In this document: positions 1-6,610 of the stretch, in pieces
Layout of the letters: each line of letters opens with the position of its first letter
Numbering within the stretch: position 1 is the first letter of the stretch
Source: Armatimonadota bacterium
GTDB taxonomy: Bacteria; Sysuimicrobiota; Sysuimicrobiia; Sysuimicrobiales; Humicultoraceae
Length of the DNA stretch: 9,226 bases
Reading direction: 5' to 3'
Assembly: GCA_016199305.1 (NCBI GenBank)
Contig: JACQGZ010000081.1
Coordinates: forward strand, 1 to 9,226
Program-made: the position numbers and the translations under genes
Notes under the pieces: generated by a model
Databases searched by the model: none
Told to the model about the DNA's origin: nothing
What the model saw: only the letters and a program-made list of their open reading frames with translations

Positions 1-171
1 ATCTCCGACCGCCCCTACCGCCGGGGCAAACCGCTGGCGCAGGCGACGGACGAACTGCGCCGGATGGCCGGCCGCGTGCTCGACCCGGAGGTGGTCGAGA
101 CCTTCGTGCGCGTGCTGGCGACCAAGCCGCCGTTTGACATCCAGCTGCGGATGTGGCGGGAACGGTCGTGA
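1..171 (+). CDS. HD-GYP domain protein, C-terminal fragment (probable c-di-GMP phosphodiesterase)
   Basis: Frame 1 is open from the window edge to a TGA at 169-171, giving the last 56 residues of a protein whose start lies outside. The motif SDRPYR near the beginning, followed about 20 residues later by LDPEVVETFVRVL, matches the end of HD-GYP domains, where SDRPYR follows the catalytic core and 'FDPxVV' lies in the last helix. HD-GYP proteins hydrolyse cyclic di-GMP. The metal-binding HD and GYP residues are outside the window, so activity cannot be judged. The stop overlaps a possible GTG start at 168, and a Roadblock gene follows on the same strand. A phosphodiesterase here fits the two c-di-GMP riboswitches downstream. 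Related HD domains without c-di-GMP activity remain possible. Confidence 0.8.
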   Translation: MSDRPYRRGKPLAQATDELRRMAGRVLDPEVVETFVRVLATKPPFDIQLRMWRERS

Positions 172-278
172 CGGTGACACCCCCCGGGCCGGGAGGGGCG
201 GGGCCGGAAGGGGGTCCCGGGGTGGCGTCGAAATCCTTCCGGCCGTCTGAGGCACCCGACGTCGCCGCCCGAGGACCC

Positions 279-632
279 ATGTCGCTGCGGACGATCCTCC
301 AAGAAGTGACCCCTGATGACGCCCAGGCCGCGGCCGTCGGCTCGATGGACGGCTCGATGGTCCAGGCCGTCATCAAGGACCTGGAACCCGATCTCACCCG
401 CCTCGGTCCCGATCTGGCCACCCTGATGAAGATCGGCGCCTTCTGCGCCCGCAAACTGGAGGGGGGCGAGGTGGATTTTGTCTCTCTGACCACGGAGCGT
501 CTCTCCGTGCTCGTCGTGGCCCTCACCGGCGAGCACTTTCTGGTCGTGGTGCTGCGCTCCGGCGGCAACGTGGCGCGGGCCCGGCTGGCCATCAAGAAGC
601 GGCGCAGCGAACTGGTGGAGCTGTTGCCGTGA
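279..632 (+). CDS. Roadblock/LC7 domain protein (MglB-like)
   Basis: A 117-residue protein with the Roadblock/LC7 layout: an N-terminal helix (SLRTILQEVT), a strand (AQAAAVGSMDGSMVQAVI), a central helix (about 44-62), then strands (TERLSVLVVALTG, HFLVVVLRSG) and a final helix (NVARARLAIKKRRSELVEL). These proteins dimerise and often act as regulators or activators of small Ras-like GTPases (MglB on MglA), or as scaffolds. I chose the ATG at 279 because it gives exactly the same length and N-terminal architecture as the second Roadblock protein at 7892-8245; GAGGA lies just upstream at 271-275. An alternative GTG at 168, overlapping the HD-GYP stop, would add 37 Pro/Gly-rich residues. No MglA-type GTPase is visible here. 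Its last four bases overlap the start of the transglycosylase gene, suggesting translational coupling. Confidence 0.8.
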   Translation: MSLRTILQEVTPDDAQAAAVGSMDGSMVQAVIKDLEPDLTRLGPDLATLMKIGAFCARKLEGGEVDFVSLTTERLSVLVVALTGEHFLVVVLRSGGNVARARLAIKKRRSELVELLP

Positions 633-1612
633 CCGGCCGCATCTGGCTGGCGGCGGGGTTTGCCGCGGCCCTCGCCGTGGTCCTGGCGCTGCCGGCCGCC
701 GCCCGCGCCGGCGGCGCGCTGGAGAACGGGATCGCCCTGTACCGGCGGGGGCGGCTGGCGGCCGCGGAGGCGGCGTTCCGCCAGGCGGTACGGGCACAGC
801 CGCGGCTGCACCAAGCCCGCCAGTGGCTCGGCGTGACGCTCTATGCGCAGCGGCGGTACCGCGACGCCGCGGCGGTGTTGGAAGGCGCGGTGGCGTTGCG
901 GCCGCGGGACGCGCAGAGCTGGTTGTGGTGGGGCCATGCCCTCGTCCAGAGTGGGGAGAGGGCCCGGGGTCAGGAGGCGCTGCGGCGTGTCTTCCTCCTG
1001 GCGCCCTCCGGCCCGGCGGCGGAGCTGGCCCGGATGGGGTTGCGCGCGATGGCCACCCCGGCCCGCGCGCCGGCCGCTCGGCCCGCGGGGGCCGCGCCGG
1101 CGTCGCTGGATCCGGCGACCTACGGACAGCTGGCGCGCTTCTTCAACCCCCGCCTGTCCGACCGGGAGGCCCGCGGGATCGGTGAGGCTATCTTGGCTTT
1201 CGGCCGGCAGTACGACGTCGACCCGCGTCTGATCGCCTCGCTGATCGCGGTCGAGTCGGCATTCTCCCCCACCGCCCGTTCGCACAAGGGGGCGATGGGG
1301 TTGGGGCAGCTGATGCCCGCCACCGCCGCGTCGCTGGGCGTGCAACCCTACGATCCGATCCAGAACATCTACGGCACGGTCAGGGTGATACGGGGCAACC
1401 TGGACCGGTTCGGTTGGGACCTGAACCTGGCCCTGGCCGCCTACAACGCCGGCAAGGGCGCGGTGGAGCGGCACGGTGGGATCCCGCCGTACGCAGAGAC
1501 GCAGCTATATGTGCGCAGCGTGGGCACGCTCTACCTGAAGATGCGCGAGCTGTATCCCACCGGCCCGCCGGGAGAAGGTCTAGCCTCCGGCGCGCCTGGG
1601 CAGGGGTACTAG
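629..1612 (+). CDS. Secreted TPR-containing lytic transglycosylase (SLT, GH23-like)
   Basis: A 327-residue protein. Residues 1-27 look like a signal peptide (positively charged start, long Ala/Leu/Val stretch, AARA cleavage-like end). Residues about 29-130 hold two to three tetratricopeptide-like helical repeats (ENGIALYRRGRLAAAEAAFRQAV and the segment from 61). After a Pro/Ala linker, residues about 165-305 form an SLT/lysozyme-like domain with the catalytic glutamate E209 in AVES, then GAMGLGQLMP (221-230) and ALAAYNAGKGAV (268-279), which are family signature motifs. Such enzymes cleave peptidoglycan glycan strands to 1,6-anhydro-muropeptides and often make room for pili or secretion systems. 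The GTG start overlaps the previous TGA, and GGTGGAG lies 8 bases upstream. The N-terminal TPR fusion is less usual than the SLT domain alone. A role in pilus assembly is inference. Confidence 0.9.
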   Translation: MTGRIWLAAGFAAALAVVLALPAAARAGGALENGIALYRRGRLAAAEAAFRQAVRAQPRLHQARQWLGVTLYAQRRYRDAAAVLEGAVALRPRDAQSWLWWGHALVQSGERARGQEALRRVFLLAPSGPAAELARMGLRAMATPARAPAARPAGAAPASLDPATYGQLARFFNPRLSDREARGIGEAILAFGRQYDVDPRLIASLIAVESAFSPTARSHKGAMGLGQLMPATAASLGVQPYDPIQNIYGTVRVIRGNLDRFGWDLNLALAAYNAGKGAVERHGGIPPYAETQLYVRSVGTLYLKMRELYPTGPPGEGLASGAPGQGY

Positions 1613-1689
1613 GGGAACAAGTCGGATGGTGCGGAGGCGGGTGCCTCCGAGGACGGAAGGAACGCCGGCGGTCGCGTCGTCGGTACGGA

Positions 1690-1807
1690 ACCTGCGATAA
1701 AGGCAAACCCACCGCGAGGTGGGGGCGCAAAGCCACGGGGCCCTGCCCCGCCGGCCAGTCGCGTGGCGACCTGGCGGGAGGGAGGGTCGGCCGGGCTGCC
1801 GACAGGT
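1690..1807 (+). promoter_or_regulatory. Cyclic di-GMP-I riboswitch (GEMM-I aptamer), first copy
   Basis: The class I c-di-GMP aptamer pattern is present. GGCAAACC (1702-1709) and GCGCAAAGCC (1725-1734) flank a CCACC/GGTGG stem capped by GCGA, a GNRA tetraloop (1713-1716). The second arm, starting ACGGG, ends in GGCCGGGCTGCCGA (1789-1802), which resembles the tetraloop-receptor arm. A closing helix ACCTG (1690-1694) with CAGGT (1803-1807) brackets the whole. The position equivalent to Vc2 G20 is G (first G of GGCAAACC), as expected for c-di-GMP rather than the A20 variants that prefer 3',3'-cGAMP. The second arm carries an extra hairpin (about 1747-1778) absent from the copy at 6755. It precedes the receptor operon beginning at 1914, so it probably controls that operon. 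Confidence 0.93.
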
Positions 1808-1818
1808 GAGGTCGTGCG

Positions 1819-1863
1819 CAGCGCCCTCAGCCTGGGCGGCTCGGTACCGGGCTGGGGGCGCTG
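1819..1863 (+). terminator. Strong hairpin after riboswitch 1, candidate expression platform
   Basis: CAGCGCCCTCAGCC (1819-1832) pairs over 14 positions, with one U-G wobble, with GGCTGGGGGCGCTG (1850-1863) around a 17-base loop. It lies 11 bases after the aptamer and 50 bases before the start codon. The bases following it (TCCATGTCC) are not a U-tract, so it is not a textbook intrinsic terminator. A competing pairing exists: GGTGAGG (1805-1811), which includes part of the closing helix of the aptamer, can pair with CCTCAGCC (1825-1832) with one bulge. That is the arrangement expected of an antiterminator switch. The hairpin does not cover the ribosome binding site. Functional class is inference. 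Confidence 0.5.
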
Positions 1864-1913
1864 TCCATGTCCGGGCGGACGCGACGTACACGGCGGGAGG
1901 CGCAGAGAGAAGG

Positions 1914-3041
1914 ATGAACCGGGACGCGGGCCGGCGATCGTGGACGCTCTTCATCCTCGGCCTCTTCCTGCTGACCGCCTGCGGCCGATCCGCCACCTCG
2001 GCCGGCGACGCCATCCGCATCGGGCTCATCGTCCCCCACTCCAGCGGCATTCCCGGCATCGCCCGGGCGGTGAGCGAAGGCGCCGAGCTGGCCGTGGCGG
2101 AGATCAACGCCGGCCGCGGCATCCACGGCCGGCGCCTGACGATCCTGGCCGCCGATGACCGGGGCGATCCGGCCGAGGCGGCGCGCCAGGTGGAACACCT
2201 GGCGGCGCAGGGTGTCGCCGCGATCCTGGGCCCGGTGACCGACGGCGGCGTTATCGCCGCCTCTCCGGTGACCGAACGGGTGCGGGTGGTCATGATCTCC
2301 CCCGGGGCCACCGCGCCGCTCCCCTACGGGGGCCACTTCGTCTTCCGCACCGCCACCCCGGCGGCGACGCAGGCGCGGGCGATGGCGGCGTATCTGGTGG
2401 ACCGGCTGCGGGCCCGGCGGATCGCCGTCGTGCATGACAGCAACGAATACGGCTCGCTCGTGGCGCTGGCCTTCGAGCAGGCGGCGCGCGAGCGCGGGGC
2501 GACCATCACCAGCCGCCGACTCTACCGGGACGGGGAGAAGGATTTCGCCCGGCATGTCCGCGGCGTGATCGCCGAACGGGCGCAGGCGCTCTTCGTCGCC
2601 GGCTATCCGGACGAGGCCGCCCTGCTCATCCGCCAGGCGCGGGCCGCCGGGCGGGGACTGATCATCGCCGGCAGCGACGCGCTCTATTCGGAGGACACCG
2701 CCACCTGGGCGGGCGCAGCCGCCAACCAGGTGTACGTGCCGGCCGCCTTTCTGCCGACGACGCCGCTGCCGGTGGTCCGGGCCTTCGTGGCCGCCTACCG
2801 CAAGCAGTACGGCCGCACGCCCGACCAGTTTGCGGCCCAGGCCTATGACGGGATCAAGCTCATCGCCGTGGCCCTGCGCCGGGCGGGCACCGATCGAGAC
2901 CGCCTCCGGGACGCGATGGCGGGGCTGCGTCGCGTGCCCGGGGTGACGGGGGAACTCTCCTTCGATCCGCGGGGGGATCCGATCCGGGAGGTTATCATCA
3001 CGCGGGTGAGCGGCGGACGGTTCGTCACCGCCGCTCCCTGA
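1914..3041 (+). CDS. LivJ/LivK-like periplasmic binding lipoprotein (type I fold)
   Basis: A 375-residue protein starting at ATG 1914. This start places a lipoprotein signal peptide at residues 1-22 with lipobox LTAC, cysteine 23 being the lipidated residue. The mature part begins IRIGLIVPHSSGIPGIARAV, continues AELAVAEINAGRGIHGR, then DDRGDPAEAA and ILGPVTDGG, and has FDPRGDP near the end. This is the order typical of the branched-chain amino acid/amide receptor family (Peripla_BP_6) that feeds HAAT-type ABC transporters, or acts as a sensor. GGGAGG (1895-1900) and GAGAAGG (1907-1913) are possible ribosome binding sites. No LivH/M/G/F genes follow. Instead a TAXI receptor starts 24 bases downstream. 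The ligand cannot be read from the sequence. It is first in the riboswitch-led operon, so c-di-GMP control is likely. Confidence 0.88.
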   Translation: MNRDAGRRSWTLFILGLFLLTACGRSATSAGDAIRIGLIVPHSSGIPGIARAVSEGAELAVAEINAGRGIHGRRLTILAADDRGDPAEAARQVEHLAAQGVAAILGPVTDGGVIAASPVTERVRVVMISPGATAPLPYGGHFVFRTATPAATQARAMAAYLVDRLRARRIAVVHDSNEYGSLVALAFEQAARERGATITSRRLYRDGEKDFARHVRGVIAERAQALFVAGYPDEAALLIRQARAAGRGLIIAGSDALYSEDTATWAGAAANQVYVPAAFLPTTPLPVVRAFVAAYRKQYGRTPDQFAAQAYDGIKLIAVALRRAGTDRDRLRDAMAGLRRVPGVTGELSFDPRGDPIREVIITRVSGGRFVTAAP

Positions 3042-3065
3042 GCGCCAGGACGGGAGGGAACGCAG

Positions 3066-4034
3066 ATGAGGCTTCGAGTCGGGCTCATGCTCATCGTGGT
3101 CCTGGGAGTGGGACTGCTGCCGGCGGCGGCGCAGCCCAGGACCTTCGTGGCCCTGGCCACCGGCACCACCGCCGGCGTGTACTTCCCGCTGGGCGCGGCG
3201 CTGGCCGAGGTGTGGACGGCGCGGGTCGCGGGGGTCCAGGCGACGGCGCAGACCTCCGCGGCCTCCGTGGCCAACATCAACCTGCTGGCCCGGGGGGACG
3301 TGGCGGTGGCCTTCGTCCAGAACGACATCGCCTTCTACGCCTTTCACGGGACGGAGATGTTCATCGATCGCGTGGCCAACCGCCCCGGCGCCATCGCCAA
3401 CCTGCGGGGGATGGCCATGCTGTATCCGGAGACGATTCAGGTGGTGACGCTGCGCGGCAAGGGGATCAACAGCATCGCGGACCTGCGGGACCGGCGGGTG
3501 GCGGTCGGGCCGGCGGCCAGCGGCACCGAGGTGAACGCGCGCCAGATCCTGCGCGCCTTCGGCCTGGGCTACTTCAACATCCGCGAGGACTTCCTCAGCT
3601 TTGCCGAGGCCGCCGACCAGCTCAAGGACGGAGTGATCGACGCCGCGTTCATCACCGCCGGCATCCCCACCGCGGCCGTCCAGGATGTCGCCGCCTCCCG
3701 CGAGCTGCAGTTGCTGCCGATCCCCCGTGAGGTGGTGGAAGAGCTGCGCGGGCAGTATCCCTACTACACCAGCGTGACGGTGCCCGGCGGCACCTACCGT
3801 GGGCAGGATCGTCCGGTGGAGACGGCGGCGGTGATGGCCATGCTGGTCACGCGCCAGGACATGGATGAGCGGCTGATCTACGACCTGACCAAGGCGCTGT
3901 GGGACAGCGTCGACCGGCTGCAGGCCGCCCACGCCCGTGGTCGGGACATCGGCTTCGCCACGGCCCGGCGGGGGATGCCCATCACGATGCATGCCGGCGC
4001 CCTCCGCTATTACCGGGAGCGGGGGATCCGCTAG
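3066..4034 (+). CDS. TAXI-family TRAP solute receptor-like periplasmic protein
   Basis: A 322-residue protein with a signal peptide (MRLRVGLMLIVVLGVGLLPAAA, cleavage near 22-23). The opening FVALATGTTAGVYFPLGAALAEVW and later NINLLARGDVAVAFVQNDIAFYAFHG, VGPAASGTEVNARQILRAFGL and LKDGVIDAAFITAG follow the pattern of the TAXI subfamily, whose extracytoplasmic receptors have 'TGGxxGxYYPLG' and 'VAxGxxGSGTE' motifs. The family normally works with a fused DctQM-type TRAP membrane protein, and none is present in the window. GGGAGGG (3052-3058) sits 7 bases before the ATG. The gene follows the LivJ-like lipoprotein by 24 bases and is followed by a GTG start two bases after its stop, so it is inside the operon. 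Transport or sensing are both possible. The absence of a permease leans me towards sensing. Confidence 0.88.
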   Translation: MRLRVGLMLIVVLGVGLLPAAAQPRTFVALATGTTAGVYFPLGAALAEVWTARVAGVQATAQTSAASVANINLLARGDVAVAFVQNDIAFYAFHGTEMFIDRVANRPGAIANLRGMAMLYPETIQVVTLRGKGINSIADLRDRRVAVGPAASGTEVNARQILRAFGLGYFNIREDFLSFAEAADQLKDGVIDAAFITAGIPTAAVQDVAASRELQLLPIPREVVEELRGQYPYYTSVTVPGGTYRGQDRPVETAAVMAMLVTRQDMDERLIYDLTKALWDSVDRLQAAHARGRDIGFATARRGMPITMHAGALRYYRERGIR

Positions 4035-4036
4035 AC

Positions 4037-4924
4037 GTGTCCGCGCTCTCCCGTCAGCAGGCGGAGGCGCTCCTCGCCCCGGTGCGCGGAAGCCGCGCCC
4101 TCTACGATGAGCTGCGGCCGGCCTACGCCGTGTTGGACTCACTCGTCGCCCTGCTGCGGCGGCGGCGCTTCTCCGGCGTGATCCTCGCCGCGGGCACCCC
4201 CGGCGAGGGTGCGGTCTGGTTCGAGGAGGGGCGCCTCCAGGGCGCCTGGTTGTTCCCACCGGGGGCGGACGGCTCGACCACGCCGCCCGATCCGCTCGAT
4301 GTGCTGCGGGCCTTCTGGGGCGATCCCGACGCCGTCGTGGCCGTCCACCCCGGCAGTCCGCCCGCGCCGGTGCCATCGGCCGCCGCTCCCGCCCCGGCGG
4401 CTCCGCCTGCCGTTCCGGCCGCTCTCGATGGGGATGGGGCGGCCACCGCGGAGGCTCCCGCGGCGGAACCCCCGCCGGCGGCTCCGCCGCCCTCCCGGCG
4501 GACACCCACGGCCGGCTCCCCGGCCGCGCGTCCGGTTCTGCGCCAGATCTCCCGAGGCCGTCCCGCGGCACAGCCGCCGGCGGCCGCGCCCGAGGCGGAG
4601 GACACGGGGCTGGGGGCGGTGCCCTGGATGCGGTTGCTCCCTGAGGCGCTGGCGCGTGTGCGGCGCCATCGAGGGACGCCTCTGGCGCAGCGCCTGGAGG
4701 AGGCGGTGAACGAGGTGCTCGGCCCTGCCGCGGGTGTGGTGGGTAAGGAGGTGCAGGGGATGATCGATCCCGGGCGAGCCGCCGCCGCGCTGCGCACCCT
4801 CGCCGACGGGCTGGGCCAGGTGACCGGAGCGGCCTTCGCCGAGCGGCTGCTCTGGACGGTGGGTCGCGACTTCGCGTGCGAGGACGCGGTGAAGAAGATC
4901 CTGGCCACGCCCCGGCCGAGTTGA
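4037..4924 (+). CDS. Uncharacterised protein: small beta-rich domain, Pro/Ala linker, helical C-terminal domain
   Basis: A 295-residue protein that I do not recognise as a named family. I chose GTG 4037, two bases after the TAXI stop, because it gives an N-terminus that makes sense and removes an Arg/His/Pro-rich shadow translation lying over the TAXI gene. Residues 25-105 form a compact domain with helix DSLVALLRRRRFSGVILAAG followed by strand GAVWFEEGRLQGAWLF. This resembles DUF4388/PatA-N-like modules, which have 'GxLxx...G.i.F.eGrl..A'. Residues about 106-192 are a low-complexity Pro/Ala-rich linker. Residues about 193-290 are mostly helical (LLPEALARVRRH, LAQRLEEAVNEVLG, AAALRTLADGLG). 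There is no signal peptide or membrane segment, so a cytoplasmic location is likely. The N-terminal domain also matches two segments of the protein at 5702. A signalling adaptor role is inference. Confidence 0.75.
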   Translation: MSALSRQQAEALLAPVRGSRALYDELRPAYAVLDSLVALLRRRRFSGVILAAGTPGEGAVWFEEGRLQGAWLFPPGADGSTTPPDPLDVLRAFWGDPDAVVAVHPGSPPAPVPSAAAPAPAAPPAVPAALDGDGAATAEAPAAEPPPAAPPPSRRTPTAGSPAARPVLRQISRGRPAAQPPAAAPEAEDTGLGAVPWMRLLPEALARVRRHRGTPLAQRLEEAVNEVLGPAAGVVGKEVQGMIDPGRAAAALRTLADGLGQVTGAAFAERLLWTVGRDFACEDAVKKILATPRPS

Positions 4925-4935
4925 GGCAGGCCGCG

Positions 4936-5700
4936 GTGATCTCGTCGCTGATGGTGCCGGTGCTCCTCCTCGCCGTCGGGGCCGCGGTGTTCCTGCCCGC
5001 CCCCGCGGATGCCGGCGCGCGCGTCGTGCAGCATCTCCTCGGCGTGGTGGTGCAGGTGCTGGCCGCCGCCAGCGCAGCCGTCCTGCTTCATCAGGCGGCG
5101 CGCGGGTACGCGCGGGGGGAGCGGGAGCGGCGGGTGTGGCTGGTCGGTGCCGGCGCCGCGGCCGTCTGGACCGCGGGGGTGCTCGTCTACGCGGTCAGGG
5201 AGTGGAGCGGTCAGCCCCGGACCTATCCCTCGCTGGCCGACGGGTTCCTCGTCGGGGCCTCACTGCTGCTGGCCGCCGCACTGGCCGATGAGTTCCGGCT
5301 GGTGAGTCCCATGCTCACCCGGGGGCAGCGCTTGCTGCTGATCGCCTCCGGCCTGATCCTCTGGGGCGTGGTCATCGGGCGCTTCATGTGGCCGATCGTC
5401 GCGGCGCCGCTGGCCGGCGTGGAGAAGGGGCTCGGGCTGTTTTACGCCAGCACGGTGGCGCTGCTCTTCCCGCTGGCGCTGGGGCCCGCGGTGGCCTTCC
5501 GCGGCGGGGCCTCGGGCTACGTCTGGATCGGCGTAGCGGCAGGCGTCCTCGCCCTGGCCGCGGCGAACCTGGGGTTCGCCTATCTGACCACGTACGACCT
5601 GTACTCCGATGCTCATCCGATCAATCTGCTGCGGGTGGCCGGGCTGGCCGGGCTGGGGGCCAGCGCCGCCTGGCAGCGGAGGACGATCGAGGCCCTCTGA
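4936..5700 (+). CDS. Polytopic membrane protein resembling a 7TM sensor domain without output module
   Basis: A 254-residue protein that is almost entirely hydrophobic, with 7-8 predicted helices at about 3-22, 33-53, 66-87, 101-118, 132-152, 165-186, 194-216 and 230-246. The helix 3-4 region reads VWLVGAGAAAVWTAGVLVY followed by the motif YPSLAD (97-102). That W...Y...YPSLAD arrangement is familiar from N-terminal membrane domains of many diguanylate cyclases and histidine kinases. Here the protein ends directly after the last helix (WQRRTIEAL) with no GGDEF, kinase or other cytosolic domain. GTG 4936 is preferred because GAGG (4923-4926) is spaced 9 bases from it. TTG 4921, overlapping the previous stop, and ATG 4951 are alternatives. 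The next gene starts one base after its stop. A role as a stand-alone sensor or anchor for its neighbours is inference. Confidence 0.8.
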   Translation: MISSLMVPVLLLAVGAAVFLPAPADAGARVVQHLLGVVVQVLAAASAAVLLHQAARGYARGERERRVWLVGAGAAAVWTAGVLVYAVREWSGQPRTYPSLADGFLVGASLLLAAALADEFRLVSPMLTRGQRLLLIASGLILWGVVIGRFMWPIVAAPLAGVEKGLGLFYASTVALLFPLALGPAVAFRGGASGYVWIGVAAGVLALAAANLGFAYLTTYDLYSDAHPINLLRVAGLAGLGASAAWQRRTIEAL

Positions 5701-5701
5701 G

Positions 5702-6610
5702 GTGAGCGCGACCGCGCCGCACCTGCTGTTGACCCCGGCCCAGTGGGCCACCTGGGTGGCGCAGCGGCACGAGTGGAACGGATACCTCTGGGCGCGCTGG
5801 CCCGATGCGGAGGCGATCCTGCTGTTTGTGGCCGGGCGCCCGCGGATCCACCTCTGGGACGGGCACGGCTGGGATGAAGGCGATCATGCCCTGGCCGCAG
5901 TAGCGCAGCGGCTGGAGCGCATGCCGTCGCCGCGATGGGGGCAGGTGGCGATTCCGACACGGTGGAGCGCGGCGATCCGCGAGCTGACCCTCGTGCATCC
6001 GGTCCTGCCCACCGACGTCGTCCCGCCGGCGGCCTGGCTGGCCTGGGCCCGCCAGAGGGGGTTCGGCGGCCTGGCCGTGCTCGTCGGGGACGTCTCGGGC
6101 GCCTGGGTGGTGCAGGAGGGGACGGTGCGCGCGGTGCGCTTCGTCCAGGGGGCGGCGGTCAGCGGGGAGGGGGCCTTCACCCAGGCTGATGGATTGGTGC
6201 AGATCTACCGGGGGCGCGTGCCGCAAGAGCTCATCCCTGCGGCTCCAGCGGAGCCGGAGGAGCACCGCGCGCCGCCTGCGACCTCCCCGCCCGCGCCGGC
6301 GGACTCCGGGGAGACCGCGGTGGACCAGGCCAGGAGCGAAGAGCCTCGTCGTTTTCGGGGCGACGAGCGATTCCTCCTGGCCCCCACCGTGGACATGACG
6401 AGCCCGGCCCTGGCCGAACTGGCGGCCGACCACGGTCAGGATATCCACCGCTGGCTGCCCATGCTGGACGGCGGCCGGACGCTGTCTGAGGTGGCTCAGG
6501 CGGCTGCGGTGCCCTTCAGCCAGGTGGACGCCGTCGTCGGCGCGCTCGTTGACCGGCGGATGGTCTTTCGCTACACCTCCCGTGGTCGCGCTCCGGCTTC
6601 CTCCACGTAA
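5702..6610 (+). CDS. Uncharacterised protein with duplicated beta-rich domain and winged-helix-like C-terminus
   Basis: A 302-residue protein starting at GTG 5702, one base after the preceding stop, with GAGG (5689-5692) spaced 9 bases upstream. Residues about 12-72 (AQWATWVAQRHEWNGYLWARW ... LLFVAGRPRIHLWDG) and 109-170 (PAAWLAWARQRGFGGLAVLV ... GAWVVQEGTVRAVRFVQG) align as two copies of one module. The second copy also aligns with residues 35-105 of the protein at 4037. Residues 180-222 are a Pro/Glu/Ala linker. Residues 245-291 (DIHRWLPMLDGGRTLSEVAQ, then VPFSQVDAVVGALVDRRMVF) fit the small winged-helix module that often ends DUF4388-type proteins ('LLxxIDGxRTvxEIA...L..L...G.v'). No signal peptide or membrane segment is seen. 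It is the last gene of the operon. Its function is unknown; a DNA- or protein-binding regulator is possible. Confidence 0.75.
   Translation: MSATAPHLLLTPAQWATWVAQRHEWNGYLWARWPDAEAILLFVAGRPRIHLWDGHGWDEGDHALAAVAQRLERMPSPRWGQVAIPTRWSAAIRELTLVHPVLPTDVVPPAAWLAWARQRGFGGLAVLVGDVSGAWVVQEGTVRAVRFVQGAAVSGEGAFTQADGLVQIYRGRVPQELIPAAPAEPEEHRAPPATSPPAPADSGETAVDQARSEEPRRFRGDERFLLAPTVDMTSPALAELAADHGQDIHRWLPMLDGGRTLSEVAQAAAVPFSQVDAVVGALVDRRMVFRYTSRGRAPASST

Noticed and set aside
15..797. A 260-codon open frame on the - strand over the first genes
   Set aside because: Antisense to the HD-GYP tail, Roadblock and transglycosylase genes, with low-complexity composition.
1632..1649. Hairpin CGGAGGC/GCCTCCG after the transglycosylase gene as terminator
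   Set aside because: Only 7 bp and followed by purines rather than T residues. It may still be a weak structure, but it does not support a terminator call.
1719..1913. N-terminal extension of the LivJ-like lipoprotein into the riboswitch
   Set aside because: It would place about 65 residues before a clear lipoprotein signal peptide and overlap the aptamer core. ATG 1914 fits the signal peptide exactly.
1827..4571. A 914-codon open frame on the - strand opposite the receptor genes
   Set aside because: Its translation is low-complexity Arg/His/Pro/Gly-rich without recognisable domains. It lies antisense to two clearly recognisable receptor genes, and such long shadow frames are expected at this GC content.
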